45,208 bases of DNA from positions 1 through 45,208 of the forward strand of contig CAOKFN010000038.1 of NCBI GenBank assembly GCA_948467735.1. Direction: 5' to 3'. Below are positions 22,306-30,675 of the stretch, one piece after another (within the stretch, counting starts at the first letter, position 1; every line of letters begins with the position of its first letter). A model generated the notes under the pieces. It worked only from the letters and a program-made list of their open reading frames with translations. It ran no database searches and had not been told where the DNA came from. The position numbers and the translations under genes are program-made. Source of the stretch: an uncultured bacterium (GTDB taxonomy: Bacteria; Bacillota; Clostridia; Lachnospirales; Lachnospiraceae).

Positions 22306-23684
22306 ACGAGAGCATGGTACAGGATATTGTACAGGAAGTGATTGCAAAAATGCAGATTGCGGAGCCCACGGGGAAAATGCACGGCGTTTTTACCGATATG
22401 AATGACGCGATTGCGGCGGCAAAAGCGTCGCAGGCGATTATCCGCAGAATGTCCCTTGATCAGAGGGAACAGATTATCAGCAACATTCGCAGAAAGACCC
22501 ATGAAAATGCGGAAGTGATAGCCAGAATGGGCGTAAACGAGACTGGCATGGGCAATGTGGGACATAAAATATTGAAGCATCATCTGGTGGCCGACAAGAC
22601 GCCGGGAACGGAGGACTTGAAGACGACGGCATGGTCCGGAGACAGAGGGCTGACCTTGATTGAGATGGGGCCTTTCGGCGTGATCGGCGCGATTACGCCC
22701 TGCACCAATCCCAGCGAGACGGTAATCTGCAATTCCATCGGCATGATAGCGGCGGGGAACACGGTGGTGTTCAATCCCCACCCGCAGGCGATTAAGACCT
22801 CCATTTTTGCTCTGAATATGATCAACGAGGCGTCCTTGGAGGCGGGGGGGCCGGATAATGTGGCGTGTACCGTGGAAAAACCCACCCTGCAGACCAGCGA
22901 CATTATGATGAAACATAAAGATATTCCCCTGATTGCGGCAACCGGAGGTCCGGGGGTTGTGACCGCGGTGCTTTCCTCCGGGAAAAGAGGCATCGGCGCG
23001 GGAGCCGGCAATCCTCCCGCGGTGGTGGACGAGACGGCGGACGTCAGGAAAGCGGCGGAGGATATCGTCAACGGATGTACCTTTGATAATAATCTGCCCT
23101 GTATTGCGGAGAAGGAAATTGTGGCGGTGGATTCCATTGCGGACGAGCTGATGCATTACATGATTTCCGAACAGGGCTGCTATCTGATTTCCAAGGAGGA
23201 GCAGGACAGGCTTGCGGCGACGGTATTAACGCCCAAGGGCTTGAACCGTAAATGCGTGGGCCGTGACGCCAAGACTCTGCTGGGGATGATCGGCGTGACC
23301 GTACCCGACAATATTCGCTGCATCGTATTTGAGGGAGAGAAGGAGCATCCCTTGATTGCGGAAGAGCTGATGATGCCGATTCTGGGCATGGTTCGGGCGA
23401 AGGATATCGACGACGCCATTGAGAAGGCCGTATGGCTGGAGCATGGCAACCGCCATTCCGCACATATTCACTCCAAGAACATTGACAATATCACAAAATA
23501 CGCAAGAGAAATCGACACGGCGATTTTGGTGAAGAACGCGCCTTCTTATGCGGCTCTGGGCTTCGGCGGGGAAGGATACTGCACCTTTACCATTGCCAGC
23601 CGCACGGGTGAAGGTCTGACCAGCGCGAAATCCTTTACCAAGAGCAGAAGATGTGTTATGGCAGACAGCCTCTGCATACGTTAA
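22296..23684 (+). CDS. pduP: CoA-acylating propionaldehyde dehydrogenase
   Basis: 462 aa, GTG start at 22296 after CGGGGAGG, overlapping the previous gene. It converts propionaldehyde, CoA and NAD+ to propionyl-CoA and NADH inside the compartment. The N-terminal helix NESMVQDIVQEVIAKM is an encapsulation peptide. The Rossmann/ALDH core shows IGAITPCTNPSET, the catalytic Cys269 in NNLPCIAEKE, and GFGGEGYCTFTIASRTGEG near the end. These features are typical of PduP/EutE rather than of ordinary ALDHs. Next come a 130-bp gap and the alcohol dehydrogenase; NADH made here can be recycled by that enzyme. Confidence 0.95.
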   Translation: MLVNESMVQDIVQEVIAKMQIAEPTGKMHGVFTDMNDAIAAAKASQAIIRRMSLDQREQIISNIRRKTHENAEVIARMGVNETGMGNVGHKILKHHLVADKTPGTEDLKTTAWSGDRGLTLIEMGPFGVIGAITPCTNPSETVICNSIGMIAAGNTVVFNPHPQAIKTSIFALNMINEASLEAGGPDNVACTVEKPTLQTSDIMMKHKDIPLIAATGGPGVVTAVLSSGKRGIGAGAGNPPAVVDETADVRKAAEDIVNGCTFDNNLPCIAEKEIVAVDSIADELMHYMISEQGCYLISKEEQDRLAATVLTPKGLNRKCVGRDAKTLLGMIGVTVPDNIRCIVFEGEKEHPLIAEELMMPILGMVRAKDIDDAIEKAVWLEHGNRHSAHIHSKNIDNITKYAREIDTAILVKNAPSYAALGFGGEGYCTFTIASRTGEGLTSAKSFTKSRRCVMADSLCIR

Positions 23685-23814
23685 GCAGGAAGGAAATGAA
23701 AATCTCAGGAATTATTTGAGGAGTATAACATTGAGATTAAAACCAATGAGGGAGAGGCGGAAGCTTTTGTGGCAGAAGTCTTTTGAAAATTTATATGAGA
23801 GAGGAGAGAATAAA

Positions 23815-25023
23815 ATGGCTGATACGGCACAAATAGAAGAGATCGTAAAGCAGGTGCTTGCCAGCATGTCGGGCGCGGCGGCTCCCGCGGCAAACGGCAG
23901 CAGCACGGCAGGCGGCGCGATTCCGAAGACGGCCCATGTGGCAATGCTTACGAGTCTGGAGCATTTTGACGTAAAGGAATTCCCCATGCCGGAAGTAGGG
24001 GACGACGATATTCTGGTCAAAGTGGAGGGCTGCGGCGTCTGCGGCACGGACGCCCATGAGTTTAAGAGAGATCCCTTCGGACTGATTCCCGTTGCGCTGG
24101 GACATGAGGGCACCGGCGAAATCGTGAAGATGGGCAAAAATGTCAAAAAGGACAGCGCGGGCAAGGATTTGAAGCTGGGAGATAAGGTTGTCACCTGTAT
24201 GATATTCAAGGACAATCCGGATATCACCATGTATGACTTGAACAAGCAGAATGTGGGCGGCGCCGATGTGTACGGGCTTCTTCCGGATGACGATATTCAT
24301 CTAAACGGGTGGTTTTCCGATTACATTTTGATTCGGGGCGGTTCCACGGTGTTTAATGTCAGCGATCTGGATCTGTATTCCAGAGTGCTGATTGAGCCCT
24401 GCGCAGTGCTGGTACATGCGGTGGAGCGCGCGAAGAGCACGGGCATCCTTCGCTTTAACAGCAGGGTTGTGGTTCAGGGCTGCGGCCCCATCGGTTTGAT
24501 CTGCATTGCGATTCTGCGCACCATGGGAATCAACAAGATCGTGGCGGTGGACGGGGAGCAGAAGAGGCTTGATTTCGCGAAGGAGCTGGGCGCTTCCGAT
24601 GCTGTGAACTTTAAGGATCACAAGGGCATTGAGGCGCTGACTGCGGCAGTGCAGGAGAAGTGCGAAAGGCATCTGGCAGATTTTGCATTCCAGTGTACCG
24701 GTTCCCCTGCGGGTCATTCCAATATTTATAAATTTATTCGCAACGGCGGCGGGCTCTGCGAGCTGGGCTTCTTTATCAACGGCGGCGACGCGACGATTAA
24801 CCCGCATTTTGATATCTGTTCCAAGGAAATCACCACGGTGGGTTCATGGGTATATACTCTCAGAGATTATGCCACCACCTTTGATTTCCTCAAGAGCGCG
24901 AAAAAAATCGGCCTTCCCATTGACAAGCTGATTACCCACACCTATCCTTTGGAGGAAATCAACGAGGCGCTGAAGACCAATCTGGCGATGACGGGCCTTA
25001 AGATTGCGATTATCAACAAATAG
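23815..25023 (+). CDS. Zinc-containing (MDR) alcohol dehydrogenase with encapsulation helix
   Basis: 402 aa from ATG 23815 after AGAGGAGAG; upstream codons back to 23653 are open but lack a ribosome site. N-terminus ADTAQIEEIVKQVLASM is an encapsulation peptide, followed by an Ala/Gly/Ser linker to about residue 33. The MDR core has GCGVCGTDAHEF (catalytic Zn Cys), LGHEGTGEI, and the Rossmann motif GCGPIGL. It probably reduces propionaldehyde to propanol (replacing iron-type PduQ), or lactaldehyde to propanediol, regenerating NAD+ in the lumen. The following 143 bp to the first BMC-H gene hold nothing recognisable. Confidence 0.88.
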   Translation: MADTAQIEEIVKQVLASMSGAAAPAANGSSTAGGAIPKTAHVAMLTSLEHFDVKEFPMPEVGDDDILVKVEGCGVCGTDAHEFKRDPFGLIPVALGHEGTGEIVKMGKNVKKDSAGKDLKLGDKVVTCMIFKDNPDITMYDLNKQNVGGADVYGLLPDDDIHLNGWFSDYILIRGGSTVFNVSDLDLYSRVLIEPCAVLVHAVERAKSTGILRFNSRVVVQGCGPIGLICIAILRTMGINKIVAVDGEQKRLDFAKELGASDAVNFKDHKGIEALTAAVQEKCERHLADFAFQCTGSPAGHSNIYKFIRNGGGLCELGFFINGGDATINPHFDICSKEITTVGSWVYTLRDYATTFDFLKSAKKIGLPIDKLITHTYPLEEINEALKTNLAMTGLKIAIINK

Positions 25024-25166
25024 CTGTGCGGATGGCGGAAAGAAATCGCGGATGGTTCCAAAGGGTTATGAAGCAGGTTTAGGAAGAACCTTGGAGCAGT
25101 GGAAGGAACAATAGGCAGTCTCAGGGAACTGGCAATAGTTTTCTGGAAGAAAGAGGAAAAGAATCT

Positions 25167-25490
25167 ATGGAAGCTAGGGAAGAAGCAGTAGGACTGCTGG
25201 AGGTATACGGACTGACCTGCGCATTCCTTGCGGCCGACGCAGGCTGCAAGGCGGCCGACGTCAGGCTGGAAACCTTCGATAAGAATAAGCCCGCAAACGC
25301 GGACGCGCTGCCGGTGCCATTGCTGGTGACGGTAAAGTTCCGCGGCAGCGTGGCGGCAGTGGAAGCCGCCATGGAGGCGGGGGAGGCAATGGCAAAATCC
25401 CTTACCGGCGTGGTGCAGAGGCATATTATCCCAAGGCCCACCGGAGATACGGAAAAAATGTTGAAGCTGAATGCTTTTGATAAAAATTAA
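25167..25490 (+). CDS. BMC-H shell protein (divergent)
   Basis: 107 aa, one BMC domain: AVGLLEVYGLTCAFLAADAG at the start, LLVTVKFRGSVAAVEAAMEAGE in the middle and VVQRHIIPRPTGDTEKML at the end. The loop between strands (ETFDKNKPANADALPVP) is longer than in PduA and would alter the hexamer face or pore. It is the first of four consecutive BMC-H genes. ATG 25167 has a modest GAGGAAAAG site. Confidence 0.88.
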   Translation: MEAREEAVGLLEVYGLTCAFLAADAGCKAADVRLETFDKNKPANADALPVPLLVTVKFRGSVAAVEAAMEAGEAMAKSLTGVVQRHIIPRPTGDTEKMLKLNAFDKN

Positions 25491-25518
25491 TTCGGCTGGT
25501 TTTAGAAAGGAGAATATT

Positions 25519-25794
25519 ATGGCACAGGAAGCATTGGGAATGGTAGAAACAAGAGGTTTGACAGCGGCGATTGAAGCGGCGGACGCAATGACCAAATCCG
25601 CGGAGGTTACTTTGATCGGCACCGAGAAGATCGGTTCCGGGCTTGTCACTGTGATGGTGCGCGGCGATGTGGGCGCTGTCAAGGCTTCTGTTGAAAATGG
25701 TTCCGCAGCGGCAAGCAGATTGGGCGAGCTGGTGGCGGCGCATGTGATTCCCAGACCTCATTCTGATGTGGAGAAGATTTTACCCAAGATTTAA
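25519..25794 (+). CDS. PduA/PduJ-type BMC-H shell protein, copy 1
   Basis: 91 aa, the minimal BMC-H hexamer subunit, starting MAQEALGMVETRGL and ending HVIPRPHSDVEKILPKI. It is the bulk shell-facet type; the central pore would pass propanediol and other small metabolites. ATG 25519 follows AGAAAGGAG. It agrees with copy 2 (26342) at about 75 of 91 residues, so the two arose by duplication with one unrelated-looking BMC-H between them. Confidence 0.95.
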   Translation: MAQEALGMVETRGLTAAIEAADAMTKSAEVTLIGTEKIGSGLVTVMVRGDVGAVKASVENGSAAASRLGELVAAHVIPRPHSDVEKILPKI

Positions 25795-25826
25795 GATCAG
25801 GGTGACATAAGTAAAGGAGCCGATAA

Positions 25827-26165
25827 ATGGGCAATACATCATTGGGCTTTATTGAAATTTCAGGCGTGGTTGCGGCGGTGGACGCGCTGGATATCATGTG
25901 CAAGACTTCCGGCGTGGAGCTGGCCACATGGGAGCGGAAACTGGGCGGAAGGCTTGTCACCATTGTCGTAAAGGGAGATGTGGCTTCCGTCACGGAAGCG
26001 GTGCAGACCGCCGCCGAGAAGGCAATCAAAAAGCCGGTAGCTCAGGGCGTCATCGCGAACCCTCACAGCGAAATCATGAAGCTGGTAAACCTAAGCGCCA
26101 GCAGATTCATGGATAAGCCGCCGGAGGAGAGCACGCTTGACGCTCGGACGATTCAGGAAGTGTAA
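25827..26165 (+). CDS. BMC-H shell protein with short C-terminal tail
   Basis: 112 aa. The BMC domain runs SLGFIEISGVVAAVDALDIM to ANPHSEIMKLV, followed by a tail of about 20 residues (ASRFMDKPPEESTLDARTI). The pore-loop region differs from PduA. It may provide a distinct pore or an attachment tail. ATG 25827 follows AAAGGAG, 32 bp after copy 1. Confidence 0.92.
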   Translation: MGNTSLGFIEISGVVAAVDALDIMCKTSGVELATWERKLGGRLVTIVVKGDVASVTEAVQTAAEKAIKKPVAQGVIANPHSEIMKLVNLSASRFMDKPPEESTLDARTIQEV

Positions 26166-26249
26166 GAAGAGCGGAACAAGTTTCCGCCTGCGGGAACTTT
26201 GAAACTAAAAACAGTCTCGAAACGAAAGCGCAATGTGCCTGACGGCACA

Positions 26250-26291
26250 GGGAAGGAATTTCAGACGCAGAGGCGGCTGAAATTTCTTCCC
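26250..26291. other. Strong intercistronic hairpin between BMC-H genes
   Basis: A 15-bp stem (26250-26264 with 26277-26291, one G-U pair) closes a 12-nt loop; there is no T-run, so it is not a classical terminator. A smaller hairpin GTGCC/GGCAC precedes it. It may set the abundance of the downstream major shell protein by stabilising or processing the transcript. Confidence 0.6.
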
Positions 26292-26341
26292 TATAGGGGC
26301 GCTGTAGTGAAGAGACGGAACTATTAATAGGAGGAAAAGAA

Positions 26342-26623
26342 ATGGCACAAGAAGCATTGGGAATGGTGGAAACAAGAGGTTTGGTTGCGGCGATCGAGGC
26401 GGCGGATGCTATGTGCAAGGCTGCAAATGTGGCGCTGGTCGGTACGGAGAAGATTGGTTCCGGACTGGTAACGGTAATGGTGCGCGGCGATGTGGGCGCT
26501 GTAAAGTCCTCCGTTGAGGCAGGCGCATCCAGCGCATCCAAATTGGGCGAGCTGGTAGCTACCCATGTGATTCCTCGTCCTCATACGGATGTTGAAATGA
26601 TTCTTCCCAAAGTGAAGGAGTGA
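26342..26623 (+). CDS. PduA/PduJ-type BMC-H shell protein, copy 2
   Basis: 93 aa, nearly the same as copy 1 (25519-25794) with two extra C-terminal residues (KE) and substitutions concentrated in residues 25-33 and 56-67. ATG 26342 follows ATAGGAGG, the best ribosome site in the shell run, so this may be the more abundant copy. It is preceded by 176 bp with the hairpin at 26250-26291. Confidence 0.95.
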   Translation: MAQEALGMVETRGLVAAIEAADAMCKAANVALVGTEKIGSGLVTVMVRGDVGAVKSSVEAGASSASKLGELVATHVIPRPHTDVEMILPKVKE

Positions 26624-26670
26624 GATACGGAACAAAGTTCTGATTTCAGCATGCAGACCGGAGGGAAGAT

Positions 26671-27318
26671 ATGGAACAACAGACAGTTGAAATGATTACG
26701 CAGATGGTTCTGCAGACCATCAACGGGATAGAGGAAAAAAGCAGCGGCTATCGAGTGCCAGTGGGGGTATCGGCCAGACATATCCATCTGACGCAGGAGC
26801 ATGTGGAAGCTCTGTTTGGGGAAGGCTATCATCTCACAAAGAAAAAGGATCTCATGGGCGGGCAGTTTGCCTCCAATGAAACCGTCACAATTGTGGGATT
26901 GAAACTGCGCGCGATCGAGAATGTGAGAGTTCTCGGCCCCGTCAGGAAGGCTTCGCAGGTGGAAATATCCGCTACGGACGCTATGAAGCTGGGGATCGCG
27001 GCTCCCATCAGAGAATCCGGCAATATCGCCGGAAGCGCGCCCATCGCGGTGGTCGGCCCCAAGGGAGCCCTTTATCTGAAAGAAGGCTGTATCATCGCAA
27101 TGCGCCATATCCATATGTCGCCGGCAGACGCTATGGCGGCGGGAGTGAAAGACGGCGATATTGTGTCCGTAAAAGCGGATAACGAAAGAGGCACTGTCTT
27201 TGGGCAGGTAAAGATTCGGGTCAATGAAAGCTTTACGCTGGAAATGCATATTGACACGGATGAGGCAAATGCCAGCAAAATTAAAACAGGTGATCAGGTG
27301 ACGATTATCAGGCAGTAA
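26671..27318 (+). CDS. pduL: PduL-type phosphotransacylase
   Basis: 215 aa. Converts propionyl-CoA and phosphate to propionyl-phosphate and CoA, recycling CoA in the lumen. N-terminal EQQTVEMITQMVLQTI resembles an encapsulation peptide. The duplicated barrel domains carry the zinc-binding histidines in VSARHIHLT and AMRHIHMSP. VGVSARHIHL and SGNIAGSAPI are family landmarks. ATG 26671 follows CGGAGGGAAG. A propionate kinase, which would yield ATP, is not in this window. Confidence 0.95.
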   Translation: MEQQTVEMITQMVLQTINGIEEKSSGYRVPVGVSARHIHLTQEHVEALFGEGYHLTKKKDLMGGQFASNETVTIVGLKLRAIENVRVLGPVRKASQVEISATDAMKLGIAAPIRESGNIAGSAPIAVVGPKGALYLKEGCIIAMRHIHMSPADAMAAGVKDGDIVSVKADNERGTVFGQVKIRVNESFTLEMHIDTDEANASKIKTGDQVTIIRQ

Positions 27319-27449
27319 AAGAGCGGCGGGAAAGCCGTAATACATGTACGCGGATTTATGCCATGGAGAGCGGCGCTTTCTGTGGCATAAGCGTCCGTGA
27401 AAACAAGAGGATGAGAGTTGATTTGTCCCGTCCGACAGGAGATGATATC

Positions 27450-27695
27450 ATGATTGTAGGCAGGGTGATAGGAAGTATCGTATCTACGAGAAAATGCGAG
27501 AATCTGATTGGAAATAAGTTTATGATTATTGAGCCGCTGGAGGAGATGAGTGGGAGTACTGCCCGGTTTGTGGCAATAGACAATATCGGCGCAGGTATCG
27601 GAGAAACGGTTTTGGTGGCGACGGGAAGCGCGGCACGTGTGGGGATGGAAAATGCACCCGTGGACGCGGCGATTGTGGGAATTGTTGACGAGTAG
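27450..27695 (+). CDS. EutN/CcmL-type BMC-P pentameric vertex protein
   Basis: 81 aa from ATG 27450 (CAGGAG at 27436-27441); the longer open frame to 27363 lacks homology-like residues. It begins MIVGRVIGSIVSTRKCENL and contains DNIGAGIGETVLVATGSAAR, the conserved BMC-P core. Pentamers cap the shell vertices. It is the only BMC-P in the locus. Confidence 0.92.
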   Translation: MIVGRVIGSIVSTRKCENLIGNKFMIIEPLEEMSGSTARFVAIDNIGAGIGETVLVATGSAARVGMENAPVDAAIVGIVDE

Positions 27696-27699
27696 CAGA

Positions 27700-28110
27700 T
27701 GGAAATAAATTAGAAATAAGGTAAAAGTCGTCGGGAATAAAGCAAGGTTAGGTTTAAGGAAAAGTATGTCCCAATTAAGACGAAAATTGGCTAGGATTGA
27801 GTAAAATATGCTGAAATTAAGACCAAACTAAGTAAGGACTTAGAAAAATATGTTGAAATTGAGACGAGACGAAGTCAAAATTCAGAAAACATTTGAACCT
27901 GAGACGGGGCGAGGTCAGAATTCAAAAAACAACTTGAAGCTGAGACGAAAAAAGTCAGAAAATGCTGAAATGAATCAGCGTTAAGGCATAAGTAAGTCGA
28001 AATTAAGTTGGAAATATGTCAGGGATTCGATAAAGTCGAGATAGAAATATGTCAGAGATTAAATGAAATCGAGATAGAAATATATCAGTGGAAAGTAAGA
28101 TAGAATAAGA
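27700..28110. repeat. Purine-rich spacer of degenerate tandem repeats (about 41-bp, then 33-bp period)
   Basis: The motif AAGACG/GAGACG recurs at 27777, 27819, 27861, 27901 and 27942 (spacing 42, 42, 40, 41) inside a unit of the type TGAAATTRAGACGA...AAGTCAGAATTCA. Further on, GAAATATGTC-type units recur at 28011, 28044 and 28077 (33 bp). The plus strand is poor in C and T. All frames contain stops, so the spacer is not coding. Confidence 0.7.
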
Positions 28111-28151
28111 CAGGAATGTGCTGTGAACCTGTGAGATTGGGCGGTGACGGT

Positions 28152-29579
28152 ATGGGGGTAGAAATGGAGAAAAAGCCTTCTATGGAAAAAAAGCCTTCCA
28201 TGGAAATAGATAATTCCATAGAAAAAGAAAATTTCATAGAGATTCAGACCTTAAAACGGATTCTACAGGAAAATGGAATTGTAGGTGCGGGCGGCGCGGG
28301 CTTTCCCACCTATGCAAAGCTGGATGAGCGTGCGGAAATTATTTTGATGAACTGCGCCGAATGCGAACCATTGCTGAAGCTTCACAGACAGCTGCTGGAA
28401 CAGCGTGCGGAAGAAATATTGAAAGCCTTTGACGTCATTGCCCGGACAGTGGGGGCAAAGGAAGCTGTCATCGGAATTAAAAGAGAATATAAGCCGACTT
28501 TAAAAGCGATAGATAAATATATTGATTATTATCCTCATATGCGCGTACAGCTGCTGGACAGCGCATATCCTATGGGGGATGAAGTGGTATTGATTTATGA
28601 GGCCACAGGAAGGGTCATCCGGCCCGGCGGACTTCCGATTGAGGAAGGCGTGGCGGTGTTCAATGTGGAAACTGTCTATAATGTATACCGTGCCTTGGAA
28701 CAGAATGTTCCGGTGGTGGATAAGCTGGTATCCGTAGTGGGGGAGGTGGAGCATCCCATTACGGTGCGCGTACCCATTGGCGCGGCCATTCGGGACGTGA
28801 CTGCTTATGCGGGAGAGATTAAGGTGAAAAATCCCGTATATTTGATTGGCGGACCGATGATGGGAAATCTGGCGGATGAAAACGCGCTGGTGACAAAGAC
28901 CACTAATGCGGTGATTGTGCTGGATCGGTCTCACACGTTGGTACAGCGCAAAAACAGGAATACGGCCATTGATCTGAAACGGGCGGCATCGGCCTGCTGT
29001 CAGTGCGAGACCTGCACAAATCTCTGTCCCCGCCATGCGCTGGGACACCCCATCGAGCCTCATAAGTTTATGCGCAGCGCGGCAAACAAGGATTTTCAGG
29101 ATACCAATGTATTTTTGAATACATTATTCTGCAGCTCCTGCGGTTTATGTGAGAATTTTTCCTGTCCACAGGGTCTTGCGCCCAGAAGTCTGATTGCGGA
29201 TTATAAACTGGGCCTGCGAAAAGCGGGTGTGAAGGCGCCGGCGGATATTTCGCCCGCTCCTGTGAAGGAGAGCAGGGCTTATCGCAAGGTGCCGGAGGAG
29301 AGATTGGAAGCAAGGCTGGGGCTGGCGAAATATGATGTGGATGCGCCCCTGCAGGCCGATGACTATTGGAAGGAAGAGCATTTTATCCATAAAGTAAAGA
29401 TACTGCTGAGCCAGCATATCGGCGCGTCGGCCGTGCCCAGCGTGAAAAAAGGCGATTCCGTGAAGGCGGGGGACTGCATTGCAAAGCCCGCGGGGGGATT
29501 GAGCGTAGGAATTCATGCTTCCGTGGAAGGCGTCGTGCAGGAAGTGACCGATACATATATTACGATTGCAGAAAGGTAG
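28152..29579 (+). CDS. pduS: PduS/RnfC-like flavo-iron-sulfur protein
   Basis: About 475 aa. The start is uncertain (28116, 28152 or 28164). The N-terminus begins with an 18-bp in-frame repeat encoding MEKKPS MEKKPS MEIDNS IEKENF. The RnfC/Nqo1-like core starts VGAGGAGFPTYAKL and continues with LMNCAECEPLL and LIGGPMMG. Two [4Fe-4S] motifs follow (CCQCETCTNLCP and CSSCGLCENFSCP), then a C-terminal barrel-sandwich domain (KKGDSVKAGDC). In B12 systems PduS reduces cobalamin. Here, with a B12-free dehydratase, it more likely moves electrons from NADH across or at the shell, together with the PduT-like protein that follows. Confidence 0.88.
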   Translation: MGVEMEKKPSMEKKPSMEIDNSIEKENFIEIQTLKRILQENGIVGAGGAGFPTYAKLDERAEIILMNCAECEPLLKLHRQLLEQRAEEILKAFDVIARTVGAKEAVIGIKREYKPTLKAIDKYIDYYPHMRVQLLDSAYPMGDEVVLIYEATGRVIRPGGLPIEEGVAVFNVETVYNVYRALEQNVPVVDKLVSVVGEVEHPITVRVPIGAAIRDVTAYAGEIKVKNPVYLIGGPMMGNLADENALVTKTTNAVIVLDRSHTLVQRKNRNTAIDLKRAASACCQCETCTNLCPRHALGHPIEPHKFMRSAANKDFQDTNVFLNTLFCSSCGLCENFSCPQGLAPRSLIADYKLGLRKAGVKAPADISPAPVKESRAYRKVPEERLEARLGLAKYDVDAPLQADDYWKEEHFIHKVKILLSQHIGASAVPSVKKGDSVKAGDCIAKPAGGLSVGIHASVEGVVQEVTDTYITIAER

Positions 29580-29589
29580 GGAAGGCCCC

Positions 29590-30138
29590 ATGAGCAAGGC
29601 TTTGGGAATGATAGAATTTAAGACGGTTTCCGCCGGGGTAACTGCGGCGGACGCCATGGTTAAGACGGCCGCTGTGGAGTTAATCGAAGCCCAGACCGTG
29701 TGTCCCGGCAAGTACATAGCCCTGATAACCGGGGATTTGAGCGCGGTGGACGCGGCGGTTGCTACAGCAAAGGTACAATATGGGGAACAGCTGATTGACA
29801 GCTTTGTGCTGGGCAATCCCCATGAGGGTATTTTCCCTGCAATTTATGGTACTACCCATGTGGAACATATCAGCTCCCTTGGAATCTTGGAGACCTTTGA
29901 TGCGGCGGCAATTATCGTGGCGGCGGATGTGGCGGCCAAAACGGCGGATGTGGAGCTGATTGAGCTTCGGATTGCCAAGGGCATGTGCGGGAAGTCCTAT
30001 GTGTTTTTGTGCGGGGAAGTATCCGCGGTGGAGGCGGCGATTGCAAGGGCGAGGGCAGGCGTGTCCGAGGGCGGCATGTACCTTGATTCCACAGTGATTG
30101 CCCATCCTGACCCGCAGATTTGCAAGTCTATCTTATAA
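29590..30138 (+). CDS. pduT: PduT-type tandem-BMC (BMC-T) shell protein with Fe-S cysteine
   Basis: 182 aa from ATG 29590. Two BMC domains: ALGMIEFKTVSAGVTAADAM (1-90) and SLGILETFDAAAIIVAADVA (about 98-180). Cys38 in EAQTVCPGKY matches the PduT cysteine that binds a [4Fe-4S] cluster in the trimer pore. The gene follows pduS by 10 bp, and the two proteins are expected to form an electron conduit through the shell. Confidence 0.93.
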   Translation: MSKALGMIEFKTVSAGVTAADAMVKTAAVELIEAQTVCPGKYIALITGDLSAVDAAVATAKVQYGEQLIDSFVLGNPHEGIFPAIYGTTHVEHISSLGILETFDAAAIIVAADVAAKTADVELIELRIAKGMCGKSYVFLCGEVSAVEAAIARARAGVSEGGMYLDSTVIAHPDPQICKSIL

Positions 30139-30272
30139 GATATGCTAAAATTTTTTGTGCAGTTTTCTGGATTTGCTGGAACTTAGCAAATAGATGAAGA
30201 GAATGAAAATGTGTATTGGTTGATAATATATCTGCGGCGGGAGGACATTAGAACGGAGTTTTAGGAGCGGAC

Positions 30273-30590
30273 GTGGACATTTATATTGAGAGGCCGGGGC
30301 GGGAAATTACATTAAAAGAATGGAAGGAATATGTGGCGGGAGAAGAGTGGCTGCGGCTGGAAGAAGAAGCCGTGGGCGTAAATCCGATGACGAAACAGTC
30401 TCTTGCCATAAAGATGCCCGGGAGGGCGTGCTGTGAGGATGGAGAAATTATTTTTTCAAAGGGCAGGATTGGAATAGAAGGCATGTCGGCGGAATTGGTG
30501 GAGAGGCTGCGCCATATAGCGCTCCGGCTCGGGGCAAAAATTTATGACTGCGGGGAAGAGATATCGACCGGGAGAAATGCTAAAAATTAA
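30273..30590 (+). CDS. Hypothetical 105-aa protein in the BMC locus
   Basis: GTG start 30273 with AGGAG six bases upstream. The sequence starts MDIYIERPGREITLKEW and ends LRHIALRLGAKIYDCGEEIS. It is soluble, with an alternating alpha/beta feel, and matches no domain I recognise. It is 134 bp after pduT and 85 bp before the DeoR regulator. It could be a small accessory of the locus. No encapsulation helix is obvious. Confidence 0.6.
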   Translation: MDIYIERPGREITLKEWKEYVAGEEWLRLEEEAVGVNPMTKQSLAIKMPGRACCEDGEIIFSKGRIGIEGMSAELVERLRHIALRLGAKIYDCGEEISTGRNAKN

Positions 30591-30675
30591 ATTTATCATT
30601 TGTCCTTTGGAGTTTTTCGGCTGCCGTTCTATGTTACATAGGCAAAATTGAGAAAAAACAAGGAGTGAGCATCGG

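Noticed and set aside
28152..30138. Cobalamin reductase role for PduS/PduT.
   Set aside because: The dehydratase here is B12-independent and no corrinoid enzymes are visible, so a general electron-transfer role is preferred.
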